A DNA stretch of 64,000 nucleotides from NCBI RefSeq assembly GCF_024721605.1, contig NZ_CP102630.1:1240001-1304000 (forward strand). The letters are read 5' to 3'. The notes beneath the pieces were generated by a model. That model made no database searches. It was given only the letters and a program-made list of their open reading frames with translations, and had not been told where the DNA came from. The translations under genes and the position numbers were made by a program. This document shows, piece after piece, positions 14,447 to 21,495 of the stretch (position 1 is its first letter; every line of letters starts with the position of its first letter). This DNA is from Sphingomicrobium flavum. GTDB taxonomy: Bacteria > Pseudomonadota > Alphaproteobacteria > Sphingomonadales > Sphingomonadaceae.

Positions 14447-14940
14447 ACTGCGCCGAGCCGAGGATCTGCCGGTGTTCGCTTCCCGCTGAACCGAAGTTCG
14501 TTGTTCTGCGATCCTTGCGCACCCGCTCAGGCTTCCGCTTCCCTCCTCATGTCCTCCCGTAAGGGAGCCGACGATCCTTCCAGCCACGTTTCCAATCCGA
14601 AGATTGGCGCGCTATCCTTCCGGTCCGTGGCCCGCGCATCCGAAGATGCTTGCAGCCATCAGGTCTTCCGCGGCCCTTCTTGGGCTGGTTTCCTTCGCGC
14701 CGCCTGCCTTCCCGGAGGAAGACCGCGTTTCGCGTCTGGAAGATCCAGCTCTTCCGGCGCCTCTGACCGGCTGGTCTTTGGTTACCCCCACTCCAGCTTC
14801 CCGAAGGACGTTGGTGCGGGTTGAATGGCAACCCAGTCGCCTGCCGGCGGAGATCGGAACTTGCGTTCCCTTCCTTCCGAAGAAGGCCGGGCGCTTCGTC
14901 CCGATCACATTTTCAATATGGCTATCAACGTGGCGCTTTT
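14447..14940 (-). other. purine-rich unexplained region, possible long non-coding RNA
   Basis: I see no convincing protein gene in either direction between 14344 and 15118. On the minus strand this part is unusually rich in GGAAG and GGA: about ten GGAAG occurrences, several in short hairpins such as GGAAGAGCTGGATCTTCC. It ends in the perfect terminator at 14411-14446. The composition differs from coding neighbours and from the shorter gaps of the window. It does not show the conserved cores of RNase P RNA, 4.5S RNA or 6S RNA that I know. A long sRNA with repeated GGA sites is one reading; a decayed gene is another. Confidence 0.4.
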
Positions 14941-14965
14941 CAACGGCCGGAAAGGCGATTCAGCC

Positions 14966-14992
14966 TGTGGATAACGGGGATATCGTGCATAA
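14966..14992. promoter_or_regulatory. pair of DnaA-box-like sites
   Basis: TGTGGATAA at 14966-14974 is a perfect consensus DnaA box (TTATCCACA on the minus strand). CGTGCATAA at 14984-14992 has one mismatch and the same orientation, nine bases further on. They lie about 130 bases upstream of the helicase gene. Confidence 0.4.
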
Positions 14993-15118
14993 CTACCACT
15001 TAATCGCGGGCACTACCCCATTTCAGCCGCGCCCCTAGCCCCCGCCAAGCCGATTCGCAAGCTGGAATCGGCCTTATTCGACTCGCACCCACGAATCGAT
15101 TCGCGCCGGGTTGCCGAA

Positions 15119-17551
15119 ATGTTCTCCCCGCACTACCTGAAGTCCGTGACCGAATCCGCCCCGCCCCCTGCAAGCGAAGCCCCCTGGCTCGCCGGCCTCA
15201 ACCCGCCCCAGCGCGAAGCCGTGCTGACGACCGAAGGCCCTGTCCTGATGCTTGCGGGTGCGGGCACGGGAAAGACGCGTGCGCTCACGGCCCGCCTCGC
15301 CAACCTCATCGCAACGCGAAAGGCATGGCCCAGCCAGATCCTCGCCGTGACCTTCACCAACAAGGCCGCGCGCGAGATGAAGGAGCGCATTTCCGACATC
15401 ACCGGCGGCGCAGTCGAAGGCATGCCCTATCTGGGCACCTTCCACGCCGTGTGCGCGCGCATGCTGCGCAGCCATGCCGAGCTGGTCGGGCTGCGCTCCA
15501 ACTTCACCATCATCGATACCGATGACCAGCTGCGCCTCCTCAAACAGCTCATCCAGGCCGCCAGCATCGACGACAAGCGCTTCCCCGCGCGCCTGCTCGC
15601 CTCGCTCATCGATGGCTGGAAGAATAAGGGCCTCACCCCCGCGCAGCTCTCCGCCGCCGATGCCGAAGCCTATGCCAACGGCAAGGGGCAGGATCTTTAC
15701 GCCCAGTACCAGGCCCGCCTGGCGCAAGTGAACGCCGCCGACTTTGGCGACCTCCTCCTCCACATGCTCACCATCTTCAAATCACACCCCGACGTCCTCG
15801 AAAGCTATCGCGACCGCTTCCGCTACATCCTGGTGGACGAATATCAGGACACCAATGCCAGCCAATATGAATGGCTGCGGCTCCTCGCCTCGCCCCGCAA
15901 TAATATCTGCTGCGTCGGCGATGACGACCAGTCCATCTACAGCTGGCGCGGCGCCGAAGTCGCCAACATCTTGCGCTTCGAAAAGGACTTTCCCGACGCG
16001 AAAATCATCCGCCTCGAACAGAATTACCGCTCCACCGGCCATATCCTGAAGGCTGCCGGCGGCGTCATCGCGCACAACTCCGGCCGCCTCGGCAAGGAGC
16101 TTTGGACCGACGCAGGCGACGGCGAAAAGGTGCAGGTCATCGGCGTCTGGGACGGCCCCGAAGAAGCCCGCCGCGTCGCCGAGGAGATCGAGAACCACCT
16201 CTCCAAGGGCGGCTCCCTCAACGACTGCGCCATCCTGGTCCGCGCCCAGCACCAGACCCGCGAATTTGAAGACCGCTTCATCGCCATCGGCATGGACTAC
16301 CAGATCATCGGCGGCTTCCGCTTTTACGAGCGCGCCGAAATCCGCGACGCCATCGCCTATCTCCGCCTGGTCCACCAGCCGGCCGACGACCTCGCCTTCG
16401 ACCGCATCGTCAACCAGCCCAAGCGCGGGCTCGGCGACAAGGCAATGCAGACCATCCACCGCTTCGCCCGCGCTTTGGGCGAACCGCTCCTCTTCTCCTC
16501 CGCGCAGATCCTCGACAGTGACGAGCTGCGCCCCGCCGCGCGCAACGCGCTCGCCCGCTTCATCGCCGACGTCTCGCGCTGGCGCGGCCTCCACCAATCC
16601 TCCCTGTCGCGCAGCGATGGGGAGGGGGACCATCGCGAAAGCGATGGTGGAGGGGTCATGGACCATGCCCAACTCGCCCGCACGATCCTGGATGAATCGG
16701 GCTACACCGCCATGCTCCAGGCGGACAAAAGCCCCGAGGCCGCCGGCCGCCTCGACAACCTCTCCGAACTCGTCCGCGCGATGGAAGAATATGACAGCCT
16801 CGAGGAATTCCTCGAACATGTCAGCCTGGTGATGGACAATGACCGCGATCCCGGCGGCGCGCGCGTCACCATCATGACCATCCACGCCGCCAAGGGGCTG
16901 GAATTTCCCCTGGTCTTCCTCGCCGGCTGGGAAGAAGGCCTCTTCCCCTCGCAGCGCGCGCTGGACGAAGGCGGCATCGCCAGCCTCGAGGAAGAACGCC
17001 GCCTTGCTTATGTGGCCATCACCCGCGCCCGCCAGCGCGCCACCATCCTCCACGCCGCCAACCGCCGCATCTACGGCCAGTGGACCAGCTCCATCCCCAG
17101 CCGCTTCGTCGAGGAACTGCCAGAAGAGCATGTCGAGGAAGAAACCACTTTGTCCGGCGGCGCCTCGCTCTGGCGCGCCCAATGGACCGCCCATGACGAC
17201 CCCTTCGCCCATGTCGCCAAGCCCGGCACAAGAGGCCCCGGCTTCCAGCGCGCGATGGCAAGCTCACCCTCTCCCCTTGCGGGAGAGGGAGGGCCCCACC
17301 GCTTCGGCGGTGGGAGGGAGAGGGGTCCCGCCTCAAGAGCCGACCGCATCCGCACCGCCAAGGGCCCCGTCGAAGCCCGCGGCAGCGCCGTCAGCCTCGG
17401 CAATAAGGGTCGCGGCGATTTAGCGGTCGGCCAACGCGTCTTCCACGACAAGTTCGGCTACGGGGTGATCGAGGCCATCGAAGGGAATAAGTTGGAGGTG
17501 GAGTTCGAAAAGGCGGGCAAGAAGCGGGTGCTGGATAGTTTTGTGAGTTAG
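15119..17551 (+). CDS. uvrD: UvrD/PcrA-type DNA helicase with two in-frame palindromic insertions
   Basis: The 810-residue protein is a superfamily 1A 3'-5' helicase used in nucleotide excision and mismatch repair. Motifs appear in order: Q-motif LNPPQREAV, Walker A AGAGTGKT (46-53), motif Ia AVTFTNKAAREM, Walker B VDEYQDTN, motif III GDDDQSIYSWRGA, motif IV LEQNYRST, motif V TIHAAKGLEFPLVF and motif VI AYVAITRA. The C-terminus has the PcrA/UvrD tail with GQRVFHDKFGYGVI. Two segments of low complexity, around residues 493-513 and 717-737, are encoded by palindromic DNA elements (16597-16656 and 17266-17327) that keep the frame. Both fall at points where such helicases vary, so the enzyme is probably active. 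ATG 15119 is assumed as start. Confidence 0.93.
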   Translation: MFSPHYLKSVTESAPPPASEAPWLAGLNPPQREAVLTTEGPVLMLAGAGTGKTRALTARLANLIATRKAWPSQILAVTFTNKAAREMKERISDITGGAVEGMPYLGTFHAVCARMLRSHAELVGLRSNFTIIDTDDQLRLLKQLIQAASIDDKRFPARLLASLIDGWKNKGLTPAQLSAADAEAYANGKGQDLYAQYQARLAQVNAADFGDLLLHMLTIFKSHPDVLESYRDRFRYILVDEYQDTNASQYEWLRLLASPRNNICCVGDDDQSIYSWRGAEVANILRFEKDFPDAKIIRLEQNYRSTGHILKAAGGVIAHNSGRLGKELWTDAGDGEKVQVIGVWDGPEEARRVAEEIENHLSKGGSLNDCAILVRAQHQTREFEDRFIAIGMDYQIIGGFRFYERAEIRDAIAYLRLVHQPADDLAFDRIVNQPKRGLGDKAMQTIHRFARALGEPLLFSSAQILDSDELRPAARNALARFIADVSRWRGLHQSSLSRSDGEGDHRESDGGGVMDHAQLARTILDESGYTAMLQADKSPEAAGRLDNLSELVRAMEEYDSLEEFLEHVSLVMDNDRDPGGARVTIMTIHAAKGLEFPLVFLAGWEEGLFPSQRALDEGGIASLEEERRLAYVAITRARQRATILHAANRRIYGQWTSSIPSRFVEELPEEHVEEETTLSGGASLWRAQWTAHDDPFAHVAKPGTRGPGFQRAMASSPSPLAGEGGPHRFGGGRERGPASRADRIRTAKGPVEARGSAVSLGNKGRGDLAVGQRVFHDKFGYGVIEAIEGNKLEVEFEKAGKKRVLDSFVS
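16597..16656. repeat. palindromic element inserted in frame in uvrD (first)
   Basis: Two adjacent stem-loops: CCTCCC-TG-TCGC around GCA (16599-16625), and a perfect ACCATCGC-GAAA-GCGATGGT (16629-16648), flanked by GGGG/AGGGG runs. It encodes a Ser/Gly/Asp-rich stretch absent from typical helicases. The layout is that of REP-like or Rickettsia-palindromic-element-like repeats. Confidence 0.7.
17266..17327. repeat. palindromic element inserted in frame in uvrD (second)
   Basis: CCCTCTCCC-CTTGC-GGGAGAGGG (17268-17289) is followed by CCCACCGC-TTCG-GCGGTGGG (about 17295-17313) and GAGAGGGG. Sequences of the CCCTCTCCC...GGGAGAGGG type are dispersed intergenic repeats in many Proteobacteria. Here it encodes a Ser/Pro/Gly/Arg-rich linker before the helicase C-terminal domain. 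Confidence 0.75.
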
Positions 17552-18729
17552 AGCAATTGGCCAGCCCCAAGGCACAATTTCTGATCATCGTCAGGGATGA
17601 TTTTTTTAGGCGATGGCCAGTCGGGCGCACCGATTACACCGGATTTCCTAAGATCATTCACAATCCGACCGAGCGAAGAGTAGGACACCAGGCAACTGCC
17701 AAGAATTTCAGGCCAAAGATCCTTCCACAGTACGAACTCTGGACCATTGGGCAGCTTATTAATCAGTATAGTTGCGGCATTCGCATTGCCTTGCTCAATT
17801 TGCTTGATGCTGAAGTCCGACCCTACCCATGCATCGCCGCTAAATAATCCTGGTTGGCCGGTTTTTTCTACACGACGAGCTTCTTTTGCCTGTGTTCGAA
17901 CCTTAGCTTGGGCATTGAGTGCTTTCGTTTGCGAGTCTCTGAAAACTTTGAGGCCGCTACTCTTCCGTGTGCCAAAAACGAGATGGTATAGGGTCCGGTC
18001 AGCGTGTGCTTTCTGGACAGTCAACGAAGGCACAAAGGTGTAAGCGCCCTCGCGTCTTACGCTGTCTTGAAATGCTCCGACGATCAGTGATTCTCTTTCG
18101 GTGCTCATTGTGCAGTTTGCCAATTGCGCACTCAGCAATTCCCAATCGACATGAGGCAATAAACGTCGGTGATTTGCAGTAATCTGTTCGTCAGGGTGAT
18201 CTACAAAGCGGCTAATAAAGTCATACATGAAGTTGATTAGTACTTCGGAATTTGGACGGCCTAGCAAGCATCCAACCTTCCTCAGGTCGAGCTTCATTCC
18301 CTTGGGATCGATCAAAAGAAACTGGAATGCATCATCCGGCAAGAGTTCGACAATTCTTTCGAGATTCGCTTCGAATTCGCCGTTGATGGGAACGATGTTT
18401 ATGTCGGGAAACTTCGCAACCAGCGTCTGGAGGTCTGCAAATGCTTCCTGTGATTTTTCTACTAAGATCGCCTTGGCAGAGACCTTGCGTCCCTTGCTTT
18501 TTTGGAACGAGACGGTTGCTCGCAAGGCATCTAGGGCAATTCCAAATGAAGTATCCTTGAACGCTTTTTCGTCGCGAGACTTCCACGGACCAGAAAAACC
18601 ATCAATATAAACTAGTTGATCGTAGCGAAAAGCAACCTTTTGAAACAACGCGGGCAGGTATTCCTGCAAAAAAGTATGCTTTACAAACGCGGGCTCTCGC
18701 CCCGCATACAAACCCTCGTCTATGGTCAT
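17548..18729 (-). CDS. tcmP: three-Cys-motif partner protein TcmP
   Basis: The 393-residue protein belongs to the family named for co-occurrence with a three-cysteine-motif protein, and it follows such a gene here after 12 bases. The N-terminal ~170 residues look like a Rossmann methyltransferase: YIDGFSGPW (42-49) as SAM-binding motif I, AILVEKS (88-93) as the acidic motif II, and FLLIDPKG (137-144) as the catalytic-type motif IV. The C-terminal part may be a winged helix (SLGRIVNDLRKSGVIG). Methyltransferase activity is inference. Base composition is clearly lower in G+C than the flanks. The gene ends four bases inside the convergent uvrD. Confidence 0.85.
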   Translation of the reverse strand: MTIDEGLYAGREPAFVKHTFLQEYLPALFQKVAFRYDQLVYIDGFSGPWKSRDEKAFKDTSFGIALDALRATVSFQKSKGRKVSAKAILVEKSQEAFADLQTLVAKFPDINIVPINGEFEANLERIVELLPDDAFQFLLIDPKGMKLDLRKVGCLLGRPNSEVLINFMYDFISRFVDHPDEQITANHRRLLPHVDWELLSAQLANCTMSTERESLIVGAFQDSVRREGAYTFVPSLTVQKAHADRTLYHLVFGTRKSSGLKVFRDSQTKALNAQAKVRTQAKEARRVEKTGQPGLFSGDAWVGSDFSIKQIEQGNANAATILINKLPNGPEFVLWKDLWPEILGSCLVSYSSLGRIVNDLRKSGVIGAPDWPSPKKIIPDDDQKLCLGAGQLL

Positions 18730-18741
18730 CAGGGCTTATTT

Positions 18742-19479
18742 CTATGCAACTCCAGTCTTCAAGCAAGGAAATTCGTTCCATTCTTCACCGTCTAGCATGC
18801 GGCCACCGGATTTCGGACGGAACCCACCCCACTGCTTGAAGAAGAATGGAACATCTTGCCGGCGGCACTCATCTCTAACTTCTCTCGCCCAATCGATATG
18901 CATTACACGAGCATTTGGCCCACTTTCACCACCCGCGATGACCCAATGAATGCCACGGAGATCTAGATCTCCCGTTGCCCCGATAAGCGGTTCAATTGAC
19001 AGGAAGCGTATTGCTGCGGGAGCCTCTCGCAAGTGCGCAATTCGTGATCGCCCCCGCGAATTTTCAACCGAAACACCGCACCAAATATGTTTCGGAGCGG
19101 GCCGATCAGAATAGCGCCGAAGCAGATAATCCCGCATCCTACTGCTTCGCTTGGTCAGAACTTGGAAAGTGTGCCAGTCACATTCTTCCATCGTCTCAAA
19201 AACCTTGTCGATGTAGTCGAACGGGACCTCTTTATGGAAGAGATCACTCATGGAGTTGACGAATATCATCCGAGGCCGTTTCCATCCTCTAGGTTGATCT
19301 AGTCGAAGTGGCCGAAGCGTTAAATCGAAGCCGTTTTCAAATGGGTGTCCCTCCACCCCTCTGAACCGCTCGGAAAACCGCTCGGCATAGCAATTATCAC
19401 ATCCAGCAGTGATTTTGGTACATCCGGTTACTGGATTCCAAGTTGCATCGGTCCACTCTATAGCAGAATTGTCGGACAT
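18742..19479 (-). CDS. DUF5131 / phage Gp37-Gp68-like three-Cys-motif protein
   Basis: The 245-residue protein starts at ATG 19479, eight bases after GGAG. It opens with IEWTDATWNPVTGC and carries the cluster C20-x6-C27-x2-C30 (GCTKITAGCDNCYAERF), a likely metal or iron-sulfur site of radical-SAM-like layout though not the classic Cx3Cx2C. Later conserved pieces are MIFVNSMSDLFH, VLTKRSSRM, IWCGVSVEN, FLSIEPLIG and WVIAGGESGPNARVMH, which mark the DUF5131 family known from phages and islands. Its biochemical role is unknown. It is the first gene of a two-gene unit with tcmP. DNA here is lower in G+C than its surroundings, indicating horizontal transfer. Confidence 0.88.
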   Translation of the reverse strand: MSDNSAIEWTDATWNPVTGCTKITAGCDNCYAERFSERFRGVEGHPFENGFDLTLRPLRLDQPRGWKRPRMIFVNSMSDLFHKEVPFDYIDKVFETMEECDWHTFQVLTKRSSRMRDYLLRRYSDRPAPKHIWCGVSVENSRGRSRIAHLREAPAAIRFLSIEPLIGATGDLDLRGIHWVIAGGESGPNARVMHIDWAREVRDECRRQDVPFFFKQWGGFRPKSGGRMLDGEEWNEFPCLKTGVA

Positions 19480-19584
19480 GCCTTTTCTCCAGTTGAAAGC
19501 TCGCATTCGTGATCGATTACAGTGCGACTTAAATAATTAAGCAGATTGCTAAGAAAATCGAGTGTTAAGTTAGCAACACACCAA

Positions 19585-19601
19585 GGTCAGCAATCCTGAC
19601 C
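19585..19601. other. short palindrome at the island edge
   Basis: GGTCAG-CAATC-CTGACC is a perfect six-base-pair inverted repeat between the island genes and the DUF1697 gene. It lacks a T-tract, so it may be an operator or boundary element rather than a terminator. Confidence 0.35.
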
Positions 19602-19630
19602 TACAATCGAAGGCAGGATATCGACTGCAA

Positions 19631-20134
19631 ATGCCCACCCACATCACCCTCCTCCGCGCCATCAACGCCGGCGTCACGCTGAAGATGGACGCGCTGCGCG
19701 CCATCGCGGGCGACTGCAGCTATGCCCATCCGCGCACCTACATCGCCAGCGGCAACCTCCTGTTCGAAAGCGATGAGGATGAGGCGACGATCAAGGCTCG
19801 CCTGGGCGCGGCGCTGGAGGCGCATGTCGGCCATCCCGTCGGCATCCTGGTGCGCACGCCCGAAGAATTGGCAGCGGTCATCGCCGCCAACCCCTTCCCC
19901 GGCGCCCCCGGCAACAAGGTCATGGCCCTCTTCCTCGACGACGCGCCAACCGATGCCGATATCGCCGCCGCCAAGAACCAGACAGACGAAGAAATCGCCC
20001 TAGGCACCCGCCACCTCTATCTCCATTATCCCCAAGGCCAGGGCCAAAGCCGCCTCCGCCTCCCCGCCCTCAACCGAGGTACCGCGCGCAATGTGAATAC
20101 GGTCGCGAAGCTGCTGGAGATGGCCTCAGTGTAG
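19631..20134 (+). CDS. DUF1697 family protein
   Basis: The 167-residue protein begins MPTHITLLRAINAG (family members start similarly with Y-x-x-LLRGINVGG), followed by the typical TYIASGNLLFES strand, a helix-rich middle with HVGHPVGILVRTPEEL, and a C-terminus with NRGTARNVNTVAKLLEM that matches the family's TARNWNTV-like motif. DUF1697 proteins are small alpha/beta proteins of unknown function, common in soil bacteria. Base composition returns here to the high G+C of the chromosome, so it marks the right flank of the DUF5131-tcmP island. A perfect hairpin at 20138-20159 follows the stop codon. Confidence 0.88.
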   Translation: MPTHITLLRAINAGVTLKMDALRAIAGDCSYAHPRTYIASGNLLFESDEDEATIKARLGAALEAHVGHPVGILVRTPEELAAVIAANPFPGAPGNKVMALFLDDAPTDADIAAAKNQTDEEIALGTRHLYLHYPQGQGQSRLRLPALNRGTARNVNTVAKLLEMASV

Positions 20135-20542
20135 AGGGGGGTCAGGGCGGCCTGACCCCGTCAGTCCTGTCGGCTATCGGCGTCGCCATGCCCCCGGCAT
20201 GGCTTGGGCCTCAAGGCCGCAGGCTGGCCGGTCTTCGCGCTCTCTTCGACAGAAAGACGCTCGCTTCGCTCCGCTCACTTTCTGCTCGGGCGCTTCGATT
20301 GTAGTAGACAAGTAGGATTTCATCTGCTCCACCTTGCACCGGCACTTTCATTTCCGCGCAATCCCCTTATCCGGATGGCTGAAGTTGACGAAGTTGACAC
20401 GCCCTAGGGGCGCCCGAGCAAATCCGCGCCCCGAACCGCCAGAAATGGCGGAAAAGGTGGAAGTTGACGAAGTTGACGACCCCCCATTTTCAATTGATCG
20501 GCGGGCGGGGCGGCATGTGCGCCCTCGCCCGCCGCGACAGGC
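20135..20542. repeat. gene-free gap dense in inverted and direct repeats
   Basis: No credible gene is present. It holds the hairpins GGGGTCAGG/CCTGACCCC (20138-20159) and GCCATGCC/GGCATGGC (20185-20203), a longer inverted repeat CAGAAAG...CTTTCTG (20250-20284), and the 9-mer GAAGTTGAC in two tandem pairs (20381-20398 and 20460-20477). Each 9-mer pair lies within a short frame reading EVDEVD, but these frames are too short and lack start signals to call genes. Confidence 0.6.
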
Positions 20543-21376
20543 TTATTTGTCGTCTTCATCCTCCGTGTCGACATCGAGGACTTTCCAGCCATTGCCGACG
20601 CGGCCCATGACCACGCGTTCGGTGTTGCGGTCGCCATTCAGCATCACGGTGTCGAAGGTCAGGATTTCCAGCGCACTCGCGCCCGGCGTATCGGGATCGG
20701 CGTCGCCTTCCACATTGACCAGCGTGCGCCGCTGCGCCCCGCCGGCATTGGCACGCATCAGCACGCCCAGTTCGAACAGGTCGTAACCGTTGCCCTGGCG
20801 GTAATTCTCGCTGGTCATTGCATAAGCGGCCTTGGCCTCGCCCGCGTCCACCCTTTTGAGGAAATCGCGCGCGGTGTCAGCGGATAGCGACTTGCTGGTG
20901 GCCACTTCCTTGGCCGGATGCGCCGCGGCTTCGGCCGCACCTGCTGAAGCGTCGGTGTTGACCGCGTCAGCTTCGGTCGACCCGTTCATGGTAAGGCCCA
21001 CGGCGGCGCCTGCGATGAGGGCAATCGTGATGGTCATGATAATCAATCCTCCTTTGCGCCGCTGCGGATGGGAAAGCCCCGCCCGCTCCTCGGCGTTGGA
21101 AGGAAGATCGTCTGTTCCGGTCTCGTTTTCACTCCCCAACGGCTTGTGCACAACGGGTTCGGGGGTGGTCCCCTCCGCCTGCGCCAGCAGCAAGGCCGCC
21201 TCACGGCTGCTGCCCGTGCCCAATTTGCGCCGCGCACTGCGCAGCCGGTCGTTGACCGTATGGTGTGACAGGCCAAGCTGCTGCGCACTCGACTTGGCAT
21301 CATGCCCCGCCAGCAGCAGCCGCAACGCCTCCTTTTCCTTCTCGCTCAGCGCATCCATCTTGCCATTGTCGTACAT
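20543..21376 (-). CDS. membrane-anchored LuxR-type HTH regulator with DUF4019-like domain
   Basis: This 277-residue protein combines an N-terminal HTH (residues ~8-62: LSEKEKEALRLLLAGHDAKS, then LGLSHHTVNDRLRSARRKLG) with a single membrane helix after the basic HPQRRKGG (about 110-130) and a periplasmic domain (SADTARDFLKRVDAGEAKAAYAMTS ... WKVLDVDTEDEDD) that resembles DUF4019. A cytoplasmic DNA-binding head and a periplasmic sensor in one chain is the ToxR/CadC design. The signal and targets are unknown. Two ATGs (21376 and 21358) are possible; neither has a strong ribosome binding site. It is divergent from the mechanosensitive channel gene. Confidence 0.78.
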   Translation of the reverse strand: MYDNGKMDALSEKEKEALRLLLAGHDAKSSAQQLGLSHHTVNDRLRSARRKLGTGSSREAALLLAQAEGTTPEPVVHKPLGSENETGTDDLPSNAEERAGLSHPQRRKGGLIIMTITIALIAGAAVGLTMNGSTEADAVNTDASAGAAEAAAHPAKEVATSKSLSADTARDFLKRVDAGEAKAAYAMTSENYRQGNGYDLFELGVLMRANAGGAQRRTLVNVEGDADPDTPGASALEILTFDTVMLNGDRNTERVVMGRVGNGWKVLDVDTEDEDDK

Positions 21377-21495
21377 GGGGTCAGCCTAGAAGAACTGCGC
21401 CCGAGTGCAAGGCACGCGCCCGGCCCTGCACGCCACCTCCGCCGCAGCTTGGTACGGCAGGGGAACAATCGGGGCGCTTCCCGCGCTTTTGGGCC

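Noticed and set aside
14447-14940. RNase P RNA or 6S RNA in the gap before uvrD
   Set aside because: The conserved cores I know for these RNAs, such as GAGGAAAGTCC of RNase P, are absent on both strands.
14966-14992. Chromosomal origin of replication
   Set aside because: Two DnaA-like boxes alone, without an A/T-rich unwinding region or origin-type neighbours, are not enough.
14604-15038. Plus-strand frame of 144 codons in the purine-rich gap
   Set aside because: No ribosome binding site, no domain pattern, and composition unlike neighbouring genes.
15782-17212. 476-residue open frame on the minus strand inside uvrD
   Set aside because: It is antisense to a helicase with all motifs in order; its product is low-complexity Gly/Ala/Asp/Val typical of a mirror frame in high-G+C DNA.
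17548-19479. Prophage, because of the Gp37/Gp68-like protein
   Set aside because: No integrase, structural or lysis genes nearby; only two genes have unusual composition.
20381-20477. CRISPR-like array from repeated GAAGTTGAC
   Set aside because: Only four 9-mers in two adjacent pairs; no repeat-spacer periodicity and no cas genes.
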